A DNA stretch of 5,867 bases from Candidatus Zixiibacteriota bacterium (lineage in GTDB: Bacteria > Zixibacteria > MSB-5A5 > WJJR01). The stretch lies in assembly GCA_014729565.1 (NCBI GenBank), contig WJJR01000416.1, forward strand, positions 1-5,867. Direction: 5' to 3'. Made by a program: the position numbers and the translations under genes. The notes beneath the pieces are model-generated. The model was not told where the DNA came from, searched no databases, and was given only the letters and a program-made list of their open reading frames with translations. Positions 1 through 5,616 of the stretch are shown here, in pieces (positions within the stretch are counted from its first letter, which is position 1; every line of letters begins with the position of its first letter).

Positions 1-210
1 CTGATAGGCTTTATCGGCGGGGCGGTGGCCCTCATCGCGTTGAATGTGATTCGGATGGTCTTTCTCTTCATGATTGGCCAGTATCGTCATGACTGGTTTG
101 ACTTCATGCACACCTATTTCTGGCAGGCGACACTGATCTTGATGATTACCACGGTCTGGATTGTGTGGATCAAACTGGTGGCATCGCGAATGCGTCCGGC
201 GGGAGTGTAG
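1..210 (+). CDS. xrtH: Exosortase H (XrtH), C-terminal fragment
   Basis: The reading frame is open at the left edge, so only the last 69 residues are present. Exosortases are multi-pass membrane cysteine proteases/transpeptidases that cleave C-terminal sorting signals of exported proteins; XrtH is the type paired with IPTLxxWG signals. Seen here: two hydrophobic segments and the C-terminal family pattern, Asn15-x-x-Arg18 (ALNVIR) followed by WFDFMHTYFWQ with His37. Arg and His are the second and third members of the exosortase Cys/Arg/His active-site set; the Cys would lie upstream of the window. The H-x-Y-x-WQ context fits XrtH better than the PEP-CTERM exosortases. The stop is two bases before the next gene, which looks like an XrtH-associated protein, and a probable substrate is encoded 1.5 kb downstream. 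The subtype call therefore rests on both sequence and context. Confidence 0.85.
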   Translation: MIGFIGGAVALIALNVIRMVFLFMIGQYRHDWFDFMHTYFWQATLILMITTVWIVWIKLVASRMRPAGV

Positions 211-212
211 CC

Positions 213-695
213 ATGTGGCGCACAATTGCATGGTTCGTGGTCAAGCTGGTCGTGGTGTCGGCCGCATTGTTTGGCCTGTGGGAATGGACACTCGCCGAAA
301 GCTACGTCATTCTGTTTCGCCACGTTGCCGGCGCGGTATGCGGAATTCTGGGTATTGAATTGGCATCGCTGGCCGACTCAATCGGCCTGGTCATCCCCCG
401 ATTCTACAACGTCCTGCCCTTTCTGAGTCTGATCATTGCAACCTGGGGGCTGACGATCCGGCGACGACTGATCGCCATTGTTGCCGGTGTCTGTCTGCTC
501 GTGTTATGGCATGTGGGTTTAGCACTGGCGGTCGATTCAATCGTAGCCGCCCACGGTTTGGACCGGACCGCCTATCAAAAGCTGTCGCCGTGGTTTTTGA
601 TCTCCGATGCCCTGCCGATTGTCCTCTGGGTAGCGTTTGCCTATCCGTCGGTCGCTGCCTTATTTGATCAACGTCACAAGCATGACAACCAATGA
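213..695 (+). CDS. Exosortase H-associated membrane protein
   Basis: This is a 160-residue integral membrane protein. Hydrophobic stretches lie at about residues 5-25, 66-80, 86-108 and 128-151, with a positively charged RRRL turn near 83-86 and a hydrophilic C-terminal tail (QRHKHDNQ). Proteins of this size and layout, with an R-x-YN-x-x-P segment before the second helix (here RFYNVLP, 63-69), occur next to XrtH and are annotated as XrtH-associated membrane proteins; their biochemical role is not known. The ATG at 213 was chosen because it lies directly after the xrtH stop (208-210) and has a GGGAG Shine-Dalgarno match (about 201-205) overlapping the end of xrtH. The earlier in-frame start at 165 would overlap xrtH by 46 bases and adds hydrophilic residues. 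It is almost certainly co-transcribed and translationally coupled with xrtH. Family assignment is from memory of the family's features, not a search. Confidence 0.75.
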   Translation: MWRTIAWFVVKLVVVSAALFGLWEWTLAESYVILFRHVAGAVCGILGIELASLADSIGLVIPRFYNVLPFLSLIIATWGLTIRRRLIAIVAGVCLLVLWHVGLALAVDSIVAAHGLDRTAYQKLSPWFLISDALPIVLWVAFAYPSVAALFDQRHKHDNQ

Positions 696-744
696 GTTTA
701 TCGCTCCCAGATAAATTTCCCCTCGAAAGTCGAGCAAAGTTATA

Positions 745-810
745 GTTATTTGAATATTAACATTTGCTTAATATTGTCTTGACAACATGAAAACTGCGCT
801 GCATCCTGAC
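745..810 (+). promoter_or_regulatory. AT-rich, promoter-like stretch upstream of the Lnt-like gene
   Basis: The gap after 695 drops sharply in GC between about 735 and 785. A consensus -35 hexamer TTGACA lies at 779-784, but the hexamer 17 bases downstream (CATCCT, 802-807) is a poor -10. TTGAAT (750-755) and TAATAT (769-774) are also present but too closely spaced. A promoter here is plausible because the 300-base gap separates the xrtH pair from the next gene; the exact boxes are not convincing. A small CTCGA/TCGAG hairpin (722-734) lacks a T-tract and is not a clear terminator for the xrtH pair. Confidence 0.3.
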
Positions 811-820
811 AGCGACTGTT

Positions 821-995
821 GGGAACGACATGTTAGAGCGTCACATCGGGTGGTAACTCCGCCAGACTGATCGCTCTTACTTCCCCGCACCGTTTCCTAC
901 AACTAAAGAAGACCTTGGAGGTGGGGTCTTTGGAACTTCTGAGCCGAGGGAGAACGGCGCGCGGTCGTGCTGTTCTCCCACCGCGGGTGTCGCGG
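821..995 (+). promoter_or_regulatory. Candidate structured 5' leader of the Lnt-like gene
   Basis: The stretch has no convincing gene but contains consecutive inverted repeats. A nested structure spans 821-885: GGGAA (821-825) pairs with TTCCC (881-885), AGAGCG (835-840) with CGCTCT (872-877), and GGTGG (849-853) with CCGCC (859-863) around a TAACT loop. A second hairpin pairs AAGACC (909-914) with GGTCTT (925-930) and places GGAGGT, a strong Shine-Dalgarno sequence, in its loop. A third pairs 948-961 with 966-979 over 14 positions (two G-T pairs) around a CGGT loop. A fourth pairs CCGCG (981-985) with CGCGG (991-995). No known riboswitch consensus was recognised and there is no T-tract. That this is a regulatory leader is an inference from the density of pairing. 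Confidence 0.4.
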
Positions 996-1001
996 ATTGA
1001 C

Positions 1002-1668
1002 ATGGCGTGCGACTTTCTGTACGCCGGTTCATCCGCACTGTTGCTTCTACTGCCGGTCTTGCGTCCGGATTTCTGGATGCTCGCGTTCCTGGCGCTGACG
1101 CCGCTGTTTTACCGGCTTTTGCGTGTCCCGCCCGTCCAGGGCCGCACGCGTCGGTGTCCTGTTTGGTCTGTCGTACTTCGCCGTTTACCTGTCTGGTTCT
1201 TTCTTGGCCGATCCGCTGAGCACGCTGACTACGTTGGTGGTCGGCACGTCGCTGTTGGCGGCGTTTGGCTGGGTTGTTACGCGAACGCAGTCACGCATCG
1301 GATTCAATCCCGTCATCACCGCATTTCTCTGGTTCCTGCTGGAGGCGGCTCTCATCTCGTCCGGATTGGGGAATGGACTTGTGAGCGCTGTTGCCGGTCA
1401 GGAGACGGTGTTTGCACAGGCCAGTGTTCTGTTCGGATGTCTCTTCACGACGTTTGTCATCGTTGTCATCAATGCACTGGTTGTTCTTGTCACGGGTACG
1501 GCTACCGTCCCCAGACCACCGAGTGTTGTACTGCTTGTGCACAAAACGTTCGCTCGCCCCGTATTGCGGGAACTTGAACTACATCCGCAACTCAAGCGTT
1601 TCGCAAAAGTCATCCGAGGCCCGCCACGTTTTTGTGACACGGATCGTTCGACAATGTGCGTGGACTGA
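1002..1668 (+). CDS. Lnt N-terminal-domain-like membrane protein, frameshifted
   Basis: Two frames must be joined. The first (ATG at 1002) encodes hydrophobic helices ending FWMLAFLALTPLFYRLLR. The second, open from 1123 to 1668, continues ARVGVLFGLSYFAVYLSG and several further helices up to VIVVINALVVLV, then a short basic tail. Joined, about 221 residues result, matching the order of motifs in the N-terminal membrane domain of apolipoprotein N-acyltransferase (Lnt). The extracytoplasmic nitrilase-like domain with the catalytic Glu/Lys/Cys is absent, so acyltransfer by the usual mechanism is not expected. The shift is cured by removing one base near 1122-1133, for instance one C of CCC at 1127-1129, giving RLLRVRPSRAARVG. 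This may be a sequencing error, a recent mutation or, less likely, programmed +1 frameshifting. The start is uncertain: TTG at 930 follows a strong GGAGGT, while ATG at 1002 lacks a good ribosome site but falls after the leader hairpins. Its place between the XrtH pair and a CTERM protein suggests a role in that system. Confidence 0.6.
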
Positions 1669-1735
1669 CGACGAGTAAATACGTTTGGCAACGCACTCAA
1701 AGCACCCAATCTGATGCTTGACACAGGAGTCCACA

Positions 1736-2257
1736 ATGAACGTGATCAAATCTCTTAGAGTTGCCCTCTGCCTGGCAGTTGTCGTGGTCATGATGAGCGC
1801 AGTGGCTGGGTTGGCGGCAACAAGTTATACATCTCACTACTTTAATGGAGCACTGACGGTCACGGTGGCCACCCCCGTCGGCGACTGGGACGACTTGGAA
1901 ATCGAATGTCTGGACACCGACGTGCCTGCAGACTTCTCCACGACGACCCCGGAGTGGGCGATTGACCCCGATATCGATACAATAGCTGGTAAGACATATG
2001 TCCGGTTGGAGCGTACGGCGGCCATATCAACCGGTGAAACCGTGGTCATCCAGGGTCCATCGGGCCGTGGCGGTGACGGTACGATTGCTCGGACATTGGC
2101 GGGTGTCCTTTTGGATCAGGCGAAGTTGAAGCCGACTTTTATTGCGGTGCAGAAAGTTCCCTCCTTGACGACTTGGGGTATTGTCATACTGGTCCTCGGG
2201 CTCGTAATCGTGGCCGGTTGGTTGATGAGAAGAAAGCGCCAACCGCTTGCGGCATGA
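1736..2257 (+). CDS. IPTL-CTERM-type sorting-signal protein (XrtH substrate)
   Basis: This is a 173-residue exported protein. An N-terminal signal peptide (MNVIKSLR, then a hydrophobic core and a probable cleavage near AGLAA, residues 24-28) is followed by about 110 residues without a recognised domain, rich in Thr, Val and Asp and probably beta-stranded. The C-terminus has the three-part CTERM architecture: VPSLTTWG (141-148), a hydrophobic helix (149-164) and a basic cluster RRKR (165-168). VPSLTTWG matches IPTLxxWG at the key Pro, Leu, Trp and Gly, with conservative changes I to V and T to S. XrtH is expected to cleave here at the membrane and release or attach the protein at the surface. 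The ATG at 1736 has AGGAG at 1725-1729, six bases upstream; the in-frame TTG at 1718 precedes that site and is rejected. It lies 67 bases after the Lnt-like gene and ends in a hairpin terminator. The biological function of the mature part is unknown. Confidence 0.85.
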   Translation: MNVIKSLRVALCLAVVVVMMSAVAGLAATSYTSHYFNGALTVTVATPVGDWDDLEIECLDTDVPADFSTTTPEWAIDPDIDTIAGKTYVRLERTAAISTGETVVIQGPSGRGGDGTIARTLAGVLLDQAKLKPTFIAVQKVPSLTTWGIVILVLGLVIVAGWLMRRKRQPLAA

Positions 2258-2285
2258 TTTAGGGAGCATGAGTATCGGTTGTTCT

Positions 2286-2312
2286 CAGGGGCTGGACATC
2301 CAGCCCCTGTTT
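2286..2312 (+). terminator. Intrinsic terminator after the CTERM gene
   Basis: A perfect 10-bp GC-rich stem (CAGGGGCTGG, 2286-2295, with CCAGCCCCTG, 2300-2309) closes an ACAT tetraloop and is followed by TTT at 2310-2312. The T-tract is short, but the stem is strong and sits 28 bases after the CTERM protein's stop. It lies between two convergent genes, so it may also slow transcription arriving from the right, although no T-run follows it on the minus strand. Confidence 0.75.
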
Positions 2313-2333
2313 GCATCGGATCAGTCTTTCAGC

Positions 2334-4166
2334 TTAACTGCTACACGATGACTGCACCGGTGTGCACGGATCGCACGGGCCCTCGGCGTTGAAGAACAAA
2401 TGCTGGATCAGTGCATTGAGATCGACAGCGTCGGCGACACCATCGTAATTGAAATCGCTGCGTGCCGACGGGCAACCGGGGTCTTGAACGTCGCTTGCAT
2501 TGAAGAAAATGATATTGATCAGAGTGTTCAAATCGACTGCCGTGGGAAACCCGTCCTCGTCGAAGTCAGCTTGCCACGGACACAATCCATCGACTGTTTG
2601 ATCGCAATCATTGTCGATCCCATCACAAATCTCAGTAACATCGGGATTGACGTCGGGGTCGCCGTCGTTGCAGTCATTGCTGTTGGCGACAAATCCGGCC
2701 GGCGTTGAACATGCCAGTGTGGTGACTTGAGCATCTCCGTAGCCGTCATCGTCGGCGTCGGCGTAATAGGTGAATCCGTCGACCGGATTGTTGTCGATCA
2801 CATCATCGCAGTCGTCATCGACGCCGTTGCAGAACTCGGACGCGCCCGGATAGATGTCGGGATCGGCGTCGTTGCAGTCGCATCCGGCACCGGCGCCGTC
2901 GGTGTCGGCGTCGGTCTGATCGGGATTGCTCAAGTCAGGACAGTTATCGCACGGATCGCCGACACCATCGCTGTCGGCATCGTCCTGACCGGCGTTCGGC
3001 AGAAACGGACAGTTGTCAGCCGTGTTGAAGACGCTGTCCCCATCGACGTCTCCGTCCAAATCACGACTGCGGGAACCGCCGAATGCGCCGACATCGTTGC
3101 GCAAGCCGCCGAGCGCCGGCCAGAGCGCCGACCCCGGAGACTGTGGATCCTCCGGGTCGTTATACGCCGTCGCGGGATCACCGGCATCGATACAGGGCGA
3201 TCCGTCGCCGAGATGGTAGTTGGGGCCGGTATACAGCGGATCGGAATCGAAATTCCCTGTTCCGGTATAGCCGCCTTCGACGTTGCAGTAACTCACAGTT
3301 GGAACACCATTGATCCGTTTGTGGATCTGAGCACCGTCCGGCGCCACGTTGCCGCGAATGATGTTATTGCGGACTGTCATGGTCGCTTCCCAGACGAGTA
3401 TGCCGCCCCCGCTCAGCACCGATTCGTTTCCGATGATCGTGTTGTTCTCGACAATGGCATTGCCGCCTTCGTACTTCCAGATGCCCGACCCGGCAAAGTC
3501 CTCGCCGCCGGTGTTGTATGCGATGAGGTTATTGCGGACAATGCCTTCAGCGAAGTTCAGCACCATCCCGGCGCCGTAACGACCGCGGTTGTTACTGATG
3601 ATATTGTTGCGGATGATCGGATTGCCATCGCCGGCACGAATCCCGCCGCCGCCGGCGCTGGTGATGAATGGCCCGAGCTGGATCGCTTCGTTATCGACGA
3701 TCCAGTTGTGTTGGATAATCGGCGACGATCCGGCGCACAAGATGCCGCCTCCCTCGTAGTATGTCCCGAATCCGTGTTCATCGACCCACTTGGTTCCGGT
3801 ACCTCCGGTGATGGTGAACCCCTGAATCACCGTAAACGAGTCCACCGGATGCGTGATGCGTACAACAGTTCCGGTATCGGCATGCGACGGTGCGCTGCCG
3901 TCAATGATCGTCGCGGCGATATGGGCGGGATCGCGATCGAGCAGGTACTGACTCGTGAGCACCAGTGGATAGTTCGGGAAAAGAATGTTCTCCTGATACA
4001 CACCGTGGTCCACGAGGATGGTGTCCAGCACGATGGACGCGTCGATGGCGTCTTGAATCGTGCCGTGATCGCCGGGCACGGTCAGAATGCGTGCGGATCC
4101 GGTGGCCGCAATGCACAGTGACAGCGCCATCAGAATGAGTGTGAGAATCGGTCGTCGGATTGGCAT
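2334..4166 (-). CDS. Secreted beta-helix protein with TSP3, MopE-like and dockerin-like repeats
   Basis: This 610-residue secreted protein starts with a signal peptide (MPIRRP plus hydrophobic core, cleavage near A25). Residues 27-300 look like a right-handed parallel beta-helix: an opening LTVPGDHGTIQDAIDAS and repeated rungs with IIxxNxIxxN and GGGI patterns. Residues about 369-430 are thrombospondin type 3-like calcium repeats (DxDxDGxxDxxDNCP). Residues about 430-530 hold two MopE-like putative metal-binding motifs (CNGVDDDCD, CDGIDNDCD, each preceded by a CNDxDPD element). Residues 533-595 hold two dockerin type I-like loops (D534-x-D536-x-DG-D545 and D571-x-N573-x-DG-D582), and the tail is Cys-rich. 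The ATG at 4166 was chosen because it starts the signal peptide directly and has GGGGGA four bases upstream; the in-frame start at 4217 adds 17 charged residues. No CTERM signal is present. The likely role is an extracellular, calcium-stabilised adhesive or carbohydrate-binding structure; substrate and enzymatic activity cannot be inferred. Confidence 0.85.
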   Translation of the reverse strand: MPIRRPILTLILMALSLCIAATGSARILTVPGDHGTIQDAIDASIVLDTILVDHGVYQENILFPNYPLVLTSQYLLDRDPAHIAATIIDGSAPSHADTGTVVRITHPVDSFTVIQGFTITGGTGTKWVDEHGFGTYYEGGGILCAGSSPIIQHNWIVDNEAIQLGPFITSAGGGGIRAGDGNPIIRNNIISNNRGRYGAGMVLNFAEGIVRNNLIAYNTGGEDFAGSGIWKYEGGNAIVENNTIIGNESVLSGGGILVWEATMTVRNNIIRGNVAPDGAQIHKRINGVPTVSYCNVEGGYTGTGNFDSDPLYTGPNYHLGDGSPCIDAGDPATAYNDPEDPQSPGSALWPALGGLRNDVGAFGGSRSRDLDGDVDGDSVFNTADNCPFLPNAGQDDADSDGVGDPCDNCPDLSNPDQTDADTDGAGAGCDCNDADPDIYPGASEFCNGVDDDCDDVIDNNPVDGFTYYADADDDGYGDAQVTTLACSTPAGFVANSNDCNDGDPDVNPDVTEICDGIDNDCDQTVDGLCPWQADFDEDGFPTAVDLNTLINIIFFNASDVQDPGCPSARSDFNYDGVADAVDLNALIQHLFFNAEGPCDPCTPVQSSCSS

Positions 4167-4178
4167 AGAGTCCCCCAT

Positions 4179-4194
4179 TACGCTGCACAGCGTA
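4179..4194. repeat. 16-base inverted repeat in the leader of the beta-helix gene
   Basis: TACGCTG (4179-4185) and CAGCGTA (4188-4194) are perfect inverted copies separated by CA. The site begins 13 bases before the chosen start at 4166 and directly abuts its GGGGGA ribosome site. It could be an operator-like dyad or an RNA hairpin affecting translation. Nothing identifies a binding protein. Confidence 0.4.
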
Positions 4195-4217
4195 CAGCGG
4201 TTGCGGTTCGTATTCAC

Positions 4218-4530
4218 AACGGTCAGGAGCTGCGTCGCTGGTGAGGGATGAACAGCTCTGTAGGTTTGTCGCGGGTGGGTGGGGGAACCTTACAGTGAGT
4301 TAGGGATAATCCTGCAGCGTTTGTTATCGGTCTTCTCTGTTTGCCGTTGGATGTCAATAGATAGTACTTACTAACCGCTCTAGATGCGTGTAGGGACATG
4401 GCCCGCCGTGTCCGCGCATTGTCCTCAACACCTTCTCTTTCGTCGGGCACGGCAGGACATACCCGACGACAGATCGTAGGGGCGCACACTCCGGCTCCCC
4501 GCGGTCAGGGTAGCACACTCCTTGTTGAGT
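4218..4530. other. Non-coding gap with two hairpins
   Basis: No gene is supported in these 313 bases; the open frames crossing it show no recognisable protein features. It should hold the promoter of the beta-helix gene (minus strand) and the 3' end of the sigma/anti-sigma transcript. A TTGACA lies on the minus strand at 4357-4352 without a convincing -10 at the right distance. Two hairpins are visible: GGACATGG (4394-4401) with CCGTGTCC (4406-4413), framed by ATGCG (4384-4388) and CGCAT (4415-4419); and TCGTCGGG (4440-4447) with CCCGACGA (4462-4469). Neither has a T-tract on the minus strand, so a classical terminator is not shown. GCACACTCC occurs twice (4484-4492 and 4513-4521). Confidence 0.5.
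4474..4493 (+). repeat. Dispersed direct repeat, copy 1
   Basis: TCGTAGGGGCGCACACTCCG matches the copy at 5597-5616 at 18 of 20 positions in the same orientation. The two copies bracket the sigma/anti-sigma operon. This copy lies in non-coding DNA just downstream of the anti-sigma gene. Confidence 0.55.
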
Positions 4531-4860
4531 TCAGTCTTCCTCGGTCGGCGGTGTGTCGGACTGCTTGAGGGCGCGGCGGATGCGTTCGCGGGCGTCATCG
4601 GAGAGGCCCTCGTGTGACAGCGGGGTGCGGTCGGGATTCGCCGCAATCTTGTGAACAGCCGAATGCACGACTGAGAGCTGGCGTTTGTAGCGACGGCACC
4701 AGACGCAGATCGACATGTGCACACGATTCGACAGCCGCTCGCGCCATGTGAGTGGCCGCTGGAATTGGTCGGAGAGACGATGAGTCACCACATTGCACGG
4801 GACGACAAACCGTGCCAGGAAGATGATCAGTGATTCTCTGGCGCGCTCGAATAACTTCAC
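4531..4860 (-). CDS. Anti-sigma factor-like protein with zinc finger (zf-HC2 type)
   Basis: This is a 109-residue protein with the zinc-binding anti-sigma pattern: Cys22, then His48-x3-Cys52-x2-Cys55 in RVHMSICVWCRRY, with the RPLTWRERL segment usual between the two parts. Such proteins commonly hold an ECF sigma factor inactive or accompany it as a partner. There is no clear membrane helix after the zinc motif; residues 11-20 (LIIFLARFVV) are mildly hydrophobic, so the protein is probably cytoplasmic. The GTG start at 4860 overlaps the sigma factor's TGA (GTGA at 4860-4857 on the minus strand) and has GGAGAG upstream within the sigma gene; this coupling decides the start over an in-frame start at 4944 lying inside the sigma gene. 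The C-terminal half is hydrophilic (DDARERIRRALKQ, then an acidic tail) with no domain recognised. Pairing with the adjacent sigma factor is an inference from context. Confidence 0.8.
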   Translation of the reverse strand: MKLFERARESLIIFLARFVVPCNVVTHRLSDQFQRPLTWRERLSNRVHMSICVWCRRYKRQLSVVHSAVHKIAANPDRTPLSHEGLSDDARERIRRALKQSDTPPTEED

Positions 4861-5501
4861 GATTGCTCTCCGTGTTGCCGGCCGAACCAGTTGAGTTCGA
4901 GACATCCGCGCAGTTGCTTGCGCGCGCGGTGCAGCATCACCCACAGGTTAGTCGGAGTTATCGCCAATTCCCGACAGATTTCTTCGGACCGAATCTCCTC
5001 GATTTCATAGAGAGTGAACACCGCGGCGAGACGCGGTGGCATCGCTTTCAGACAACGATCGAGGACGATCCAGAACTCTTTGTCTTCTAACGTACTAAAC
5101 GGGTTCGGACCCCAGTCGCCGGGGCCCTGCGAGGGATCCCAATGACCCACCCATTTCCCCTCCGTCATATGGCCCATTGTATCCAAATCGCCGGCATTCT
5201 CGCTGTCGGCCGGCGGAGCATCGCGAAAGACCGTACGGAAATGGTCGATCACCTTTCGCTTCAGGATGCCGACCAGCCAGGTGCGTTCGGACGATCGACC
5301 TTGGAACTGGCCGTAGGCCTTGATCGCCGCAAGGAAGGTCTCCTGGACCATATCCTCGGCCACCCAGCGATCATGCACACGGGAGTACGCGACACGGTAG
5401 AGGTAATCGCCGTGTTCATCGACCCAACGGCTGACACGATCAGTGGTCGTGCTCGTGTTGTGGGCCCGGTTGCCAGAGTCGTTGCGAGCGTTTGCCGCCA
5501 T
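4857..5501 (-). CDS. ECF RNA polymerase sigma factor (TIGR02943-like)
   Basis: Extracytoplasmic-function sigma factor, 214 residues from the chosen start. Region 2 (about 27-90) includes DYLYRVAYSRV, the AEDMVQETF core-binding motif (48-56) and GRSSERTWLVGILKRKVIDHFR. Region 4 (about 142-192) includes PPRLAAVFTLYEIEEI and a helix-turn-helix EEICRELAITPTNLWVMLHRARKQLR. The linker is long and Trp-rich (KWVGHWDP, GDWGPNPF, KEFW), and the TNLWVMLHRAR and CLELNWF endings match the sigma family described as TIGR02943. It directs RNA polymerase to a specific promoter set, often its own operon. ATG at 5501 was chosen because conserved sequence begins shortly after and because the longer frame, to 5612, runs into a dispersed repeat; ATG at 5546 is an alternative. 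The ribosome site before 5501 is weak. It is followed, with a four-base overlap, by the anti-sigma gene. Confidence 0.85.
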   Translation of the reverse strand: MAANARNDSGNRAHNTSTTTDRVSRWVDEHGDYLYRVAYSRVHDRWVAEDMVQETFLAAIKAYGQFQGRSSERTWLVGILKRKVIDHFRTVFRDAPPADSENAGDLDTMGHMTEGKWVGHWDPSQGPGDWGPNPFSTLEDKEFWIVLDRCLKAMPPRLAAVFTLYEIEEIRSEEICRELAITPTNLWVMLHRARKQLRGCLELNWFGRQHGEQS

Positions 5502-5596
5502 CTGAAATATGGGTACTCGGTTGACAACTCCCAGGCGCGGGGACATCGCCTGCCTATTTGGTACGATGGGAATGGCATCTCGTCGAGGGGAAAGAG

Positions 5597-5616
5597 TCGT
5601 AGAGGCGCACACTTCG
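5597..5616 (+). repeat. Dispersed direct repeat, copy 2
   Basis: TCGTAGAGGCGCACACTTCG matches 4474-4493 at 18 of 20 positions. It continues into CTTCGCTCAGTGC, a type of sequence often seen in intergenic repeat families of environmental bacteria (recalled, not searched). It overlaps the extreme upstream end of the sigma factor's open frame, which argues that this end is not translated. Confidence 0.55.

Noticed and set aside
821..870. Resemblance to a cobalamin riboswitch (GGGAAC followed later by GGTGNNAACTCC)
   Set aside because: In that riboswitch the GGGAA and GGTG elements are nearly adjacent and a GCCACTG-like box follows. Here they are more than 20 bases apart and the box is missing.
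915..1577. A continuous 220-codon + strand frame
   Set aside because: Only its part up to about 1128 is protein-like. Beyond that it is rich in Cys, His and Arg and runs out of frame with the clear membrane helices of the frame ending at 1668.
1002..1668. Annotation as a full apolipoprotein N-acyltransferase (lnt)
   Set aside because: The frame-corrected product ends after the membrane domain, and there is no nitrilase domain or catalytic Glu/Lys/Cys before the stop at 1668.
2727..4121. A 464-codon open frame on the + strand, opposite the beta-helix gene
   Set aside because: Its Val/Ile/Ala/Gly/Asp-repetitive translation is the mirror of the Asp-rich calcium repeats and beta-helix on the minus strand; it has no family features, and the minus-strand protein has clear domains and a signal peptide.
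4223..4489. An 88-codon minus-strand frame in the gap between the anti-sigma and beta-helix genes
   Set aside because: It spans hairpins and the dispersed repeat, has no recognisable protein features and no good ribosome site.
5502..5612. Extended N-terminus of the sigma factor starting at GTG 5612
   Set aside because: The added 37 residues are not conserved-looking and their coding sequence begins inside a dispersed repeat; ATG at 5501 gives a length closer to the family.
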